A stretch of DNA of 45,570 nt from Oscillospiraceae bacterium (lineage in GTDB: Bacteria; Bacillota; Clostridia; Oscillospirales; Acutalibacteraceae). Shown in pieces: positions 42,573 through 45,570 of the stretch (positions are counted from its first letter, which is position 1; each line of letters begins with the position of its first letter). The notes beneath the pieces were generated by a model, which searched no databases, was not told where the DNA came from, and saw nothing but the letters and a program-made list of their open reading frames with translations. Location: NCBI GenBank assembly GCA_015066405.1, contig SVOM01000010.1, forward strand, positions 1 through 45,570, written 5' to 3'. The position numbers and the translations under genes were made by a program.

Positions 42573-43502
42573 ATGATAGTTCTTACCGATAAAACACTTA
42601 CTACCGAAATGCTCAGCGAAATAAGCATTGTTAATGTTTCGACCCCAAAGGAATTGGAAAAATATAATAACAACGATGAAATCATTGCCATTTGCGGTAG
42701 CAGAGCTATGGCTGTTGTGGCGGCAAAACTGAATTTTCCTACGCTTAAACTATTTCAGTTAACAAGTGCGGGATTTGATTCTGTACCGCTGGAAGTTTAT
42801 GCCCAAAAAGGTATTGCCGTTGCTAATGCAGGTTCGGTTTATAGTGTGCCGATAGCAGAAACTGTGGTTTTTGGTATTTTACAAATGGCAAAAAAAATAC
42901 GAAATAACCCCAATAACCGCCGTTTCAAACTGACAAGAGGCTACAACACCATAACCGAGCTCAAAGATAAAAAGGTTTTGATAATGGGGGCTGGCAATAT
43001 CGGCACCGCTGTAGCAGAAAGACTTGTAGGATTTGAAATGCAAATCGAGGGGTACGACCCGTATTGCCCCGATAAAGAACCGTACAAAAAAATATTGCGT
43101 ACGGTAGAGCAGTTAAAAGAAAATATAGGCGGGTATGATTATATTATATCCACCTTGCCCGATAATGAGCAAACCCGTGGTTTTATAGATAAAGATTTGT
43201 TTTGTTGTATGTCTAAAAATGCAGTAATCGTTAACGTTGGTCGCAAGTCGGTATTTAATAACGATGATTTTTATACTGCATTAAAAACAGGCGGTATTGG
43301 CGGTGCGGTACTTGATATGTTTGAAAAAATACCCAACCCCATAACTAACAAATTTCGCCGCCTTAAAAATGTTGTTGTTCTCCCTGGTGTTTCGGCAATT
43401 TCACAAGAACTGAATGAGCGTTTGAGAGTTCATATGTCTGAAAATGTTTGTGCGGCAATAGAAGGCCGAGAAATTAAAAGTGTTATTAACGGAGTGAGAT
43501 AG
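42573..43502 (+). CDS. D-2-hydroxyacid dehydrogenase family protein lacking catalytic His
   Basis: The 309-residue protein has both domains of the NAD-dependent D-2-hydroxyacid dehydrogenase family. The cofactor loop is MGAGNIGTAVAERL (about 137-150). The catalytic Arg224 is in NVGRKSVFNNDDF and Glu251 in DMFEKIPNP. The histidine of the usual TPH motif is replaced: the segment reads VVVLPGVSAIS with Gly272. AGAGGTT precedes the ATG at 42573; TTG starts upstream overlap the lyase gene and lack a ribosome site. It pairs with the lyase gene 1 nt upstream. It may use an altered mechanism or bind NAD without classical turnover. Confidence 0.85.
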   Translation: MIVLTDKTLTTEMLSEISIVNVSTPKELEKYNNNDEIIAICGSRAMAVVAAKLNFPTLKLFQLTSAGFDSVPLEVYAQKGIAVANAGSVYSVPIAETVVFGILQMAKKIRNNPNNRRFKLTRGYNTITELKDKKVLIMGAGNIGTAVAERLVGFEMQIEGYDPYCPDKEPYKKILRTVEQLKENIGGYDYIISTLPDNEQTRGFIDKDLFCCMSKNAVIVNVGRKSVFNNDDFYTALKTGGIGGAVLDMFEKIPNPITNKFRRLKNVVVLPGVSAISQELNERLRVHMSENVCAAIEGREIKSVINGVR

Positions 43503-43503
43503 T

Positions 43504-44475
43504 ATGTTTTTCAGTGTTGTTGTTCCCGTTTATAATGTCGAAAAGTACTTAAAGGAATGTGTGGATAGCATTTTATCGCAGACATTTACTGATTTTGAGT
43601 TAATCTTGGTAGATGATGGTTCAACGGATTTAAGTGGAAATATATGCGATGCATATGCAGCAAAGGATAGTCGCGTAAAGGTAATACATAAAGAAAACGG
43701 TGGACTTTCCGATGCCAGAAATGTAGGCACTAAATCGGCAAACGGTAAATACGTTGTATATATAGACAGTGATGATTACATTTCATCAAACGATTTTCTT
43801 GAAACGGTATACCTGAATGCAAAAGACGAACCTGACATAGTGTGCTATAAGTTTAAAAAATATTTTGAGAAAACCAACGAGTTTTCTGAGTGTAAATTTT
43901 TCTTGCCCGATATAAATCGCTATGAAACAATGTGGGAACGTATTGGTTATTTGGTAAAACAAGATGCCTTTTATTGCTCGGCGTGGACTAAATCAGTTCG
44001 CTTGGAATTAATAAAAGAAAACGAGATTTATTTCGAAAAGGGTTTGCTTGGTGAAGATCAGGAATGGTACTACGGACTGCTGCTTAAAGCACAGAGTATT
44101 ACAGGCATTGATAGAGATTTTATAGTTTACCGTCAGCGAGAGAACTCCATCACTTCGAGCGCAAAAATCAAAAATCTTGATGATTGTATGTATTTGTTAA
44201 AAAAATGGAACAAAGGAATTGGCGATGCACAAATCTCGGATGAATACAGAAAAGCGCTATATCATTCTTTAGCAAAACTTTATTGTAATATGCTTATCCT
44301 TTACACAGGTCTTAAAGATAAAAACAAGAAAAAGCACCATAAAGAAATAAAGCAACTTGCTAAACTGTTAAAATACGATTACAATCCGCGAACAAAAATT
44401 TTCAATAAGATTTATCGCTTGTGCGGATTTGAAATTATGATGCTTGCTCTTAAAATTATTTGTAAGATAAGGTGA
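43504..44475 (+). CDS. Glycosyltransferase family 2
   Basis: The 323-residue GT-A enzyme begins FSVVVPVYNVEKYLKECVDS and has the donor-binding ILVDDGSTDLSGNICDAYA, ENGGLSDARNVGTKSANGKY and the metal motif YIDSDDYI (DxD). A later GEDQEWYYGLLLKA (ED motif) is typical of this group. There are no clear membrane helices besides a weak hydrophobic C-terminus. It transfers a sugar onto the growing lipid-linked chain; the donor is unknown. It starts 1 nt after the dehydrogenase gene. Confidence 0.9.
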   Translation: MFFSVVVPVYNVEKYLKECVDSILSQTFTDFELILVDDGSTDLSGNICDAYAAKDSRVKVIHKENGGLSDARNVGTKSANGKYVVYIDSDDYISSNDFLETVYLNAKDEPDIVCYKFKKYFEKTNEFSECKFFLPDINRYETMWERIGYLVKQDAFYCSAWTKSVRLELIKENEIYFEKGLLGEDQEWYYGLLLKAQSITGIDRDFIVYRQRENSITSSAKIKNLDDCMYLLKKWNKGIGDAQISDEYRKALYHSLAKLYCNMLILYTGLKDKNKKKHHKEIKQLAKLLKYDYNPRTKIFNKIYRLCGFEIMMLALKIICKIR

Positions 44476-44480
44476 GAACA

Positions 44481-45570
44481 ATGAAGAATCAAAATCTTCC
44501 AAAAGTATTGGTGGTTTCCACTAACGCCTGGCGTGATAATACTGGAATTAATACGCTTATACAATTTTTTAAGTGCTGGGACAGAGATAGAATTGCACAA
44601 ATTTATACAAAATCTGCTTTGCCCAAAACACAAATTTGTAATAAATTTTTTAGGATTTCCGAAAATTCTGTAATTAAAAGTGTCTTTAAAAGAAGCATCG
44701 TTACAGGCCAGAAAGTAGAAAACGAAAATAATATTTCTGATAAAAATAAAACTGCTGCCGATAGCGAACAAAAATTATATACATTAGGCGGCAAAAAATT
44801 CAGTGGTTTATTAGGCTTTTGTCGAGAAATAGTTTGGAAAATCGGAAAGTGGAAGACAAGGGAACTCGATAGATTTATTGAAGAATTTGAACCGGACGTC
44901 CTTTTTATCCCAATTTACCCGACTATATATATGGGCAGGATACAAAGATACATAATTAAGAAAACAGGAAAACCCGTTATATCATATCTTGCGGATGACA
45001 ATTATACTTACAAGACCGTAAGCAAAAATCCTGTTTCACTGATTTCGAGATTCGTTTTGCGCAGACACGTTAAATTTATAGTAGATAACAGCGATAAGCT
45101 GTTAGTTATTGCGCCAAAGCAAAAGGAAGAATATGACCGTATTTTTGGTGTTGACAGTGAGATTTTAACAAAGGGAATTGATTTTTCACAGATACCTTTT
45201 GAAGAAAAGCCTCTGAACAAACCAATTAAAATGGTATATACAGGCAAGCTAATAATTGGAAGATGGTTATCGCTTGCTGCTATCGCCAAGACGCTTGGGG
45301 AAATAAATAAAGACGGCATTAAAGCAGAACTCGATATTTATACAACCGATACGCTAACACCCGAGCAGGAAAAAGCTTTAAATTTTGGTGGATGCTTGGT
45401 TAAAGGTGCGCTCAAACTTGATGAAGTGCAGGAAGTTCAAAAAAATGCTGATATATTAGTGTTTGTTGAAAGTTTGGAAAACAAGTATAAAAATATCGCC
45501 CGTCTTTCCTTCTCTACAAAAATTACCGATTTTCTCAAAAATGGCAAATGTATTTTTGCAATAGGAGATA
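44481..45570 (+). CDS. Glycosyltransferase, GT4-like, partial (runs off window)
   Basis: An open frame begins at ATG 44481 with AAGGTGAG upstream and continues 363 codons to the window edge. It begins KVLVVSTNAWRDNTGINTL. A basic, Asn-rich insert follows (about 65-100), then EFEPDVLFIPIYPTIYMGRI, PVISYLADDNYTYKTVS, KLLVIAPKQKEEYDRIFG and, at the start of the donor domain, KMVYTGKLIIGRWLSLAAIA. This matches a GT-B fold with the C-terminal end missing. It is the last visible gene of the glycan cluster, which clearly goes on. Confidence 0.8.
   Translation, partial: MKNQNLPKVLVVSTNAWRDNTGINTLIQFFKCWDRDRIAQIYTKSALPKTQICNKFFRISENSVIKSVFKRSIVTGQKVENENNISDKNKTAADSEQKLYTLGGKKFSGLLGFCREIVWKIGKWKTRELDRFIEEFEPDVLFIPIYPTIYMGRIQRYIIKKTGKPVISYLADDNYTYKTVSKNPVSLISRFVLRRHVKFIVDNSDKLLVIAPKQKEEYDRIFGVDSEILTKGIDFSQIPFEEKPLNKPIKMVYTGKLIIGRWLSLAAIAKTLGEINKDGIKAELDIYTTDTLTPEQEKALNFGGCLVKGALKLDEVQEVQKNADILVFVESLENKYKNIARLSFSTKITDFLKNGKCIFAIGD

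Overview
The window looks like a chromosomal segment of a low-GC, spore-forming clostridium, most like an Oscillospiraceae/Ruminococcaceae-type gut Clostridia. This rests on the AT-rich codon use, a YunB-type sporulation gene, a YtvI-type AI-2E family membrane protein, the CdaA/CdaR pair, a rplT/infC leader attenuator of the low-GC Gram-positive kind, TnpV-type accessory genes and strong GGAGG ribosome sites. The genus cannot be fixed from sequence reading alone.

Layout. (1) 1-1700, minus strand: an accessory patch with the start of an unknown gene, a small XRE regulator, and a four-gene operon of small proteins (DUF6809-like, 61 aa unknown, TnpV, 51 aa unknown). These resemble passengers of Tn4451-like or conjugative elements; no recombinase is visible. 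(2) 1735-9704, housekeeping: a PQ-loop-like membrane protein, a cytidylate kinase-like protein, yunB, convergent homoserine dehydrogenase, a YtvI-like protein, a DUF3343/cysteine desulfurase pair, and the c-di-AMP synthase cdaA with its YbbR-domain partner. (3) 9792-14097: a small membrane protein, recD2, comF and an mreB homologue. (4) 14116-15479: the infC-rpmI-rplT operon, with a promoter, an attenuator leader and an AUC start codon for infC. (5) 15496-32867: about 17 kb of tightly packed co-directional genes (SpoU methyltransferase, dprA, topA, trmFO, plsX, rnc, radical SAM, smc, ftsY, rdgB, yhbY, nadD, yqeK, rsfS, leuS), closed by a strong terminator. Gaps are at most 15 nt and several genes overlap. 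(6) 32940-35514: a tandem pair of paralogous SGNH hydrolases, the first without any canonical start codon, the second a lipoprotein. (7) 35535-36066: tRNA-Lys(UUU) followed by about 400 bp of non-coding, hairpin-rich repeats that contain decayed copies of the tRNA 3' end. (8) 36101-38088: a tandem glycine riboswitch controlling an AgcS-type Na+/amino-acid symporter. (9) 38145-45570: a surface-glycan cluster that runs off the window. It has a PglE-, PglC- and PglD-like module, three glycosyltransferases, and an unusual pair made of an HpcH/HpaI-superfamily lyase and a D-2-hydroxyacid dehydrogenase homologue that lacks the catalytic histidine.

How the genes work together. The central part covers translation (infC, L35, L20, rsfS, yhbY, leuS, trmFO), chromosome upkeep (topA, smc, dprA, recD2), membrane biogenesis (plsX, ftsY) and c-di-AMP signalling. 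The right-hand cluster should build a diamino-sugar-initiated glycan on undecaprenyl phosphate. The lyase/dehydrogenase pair may supply an unidentified acid substituent; it is my best candidate for undescribed chemistry here, but that role is inference.
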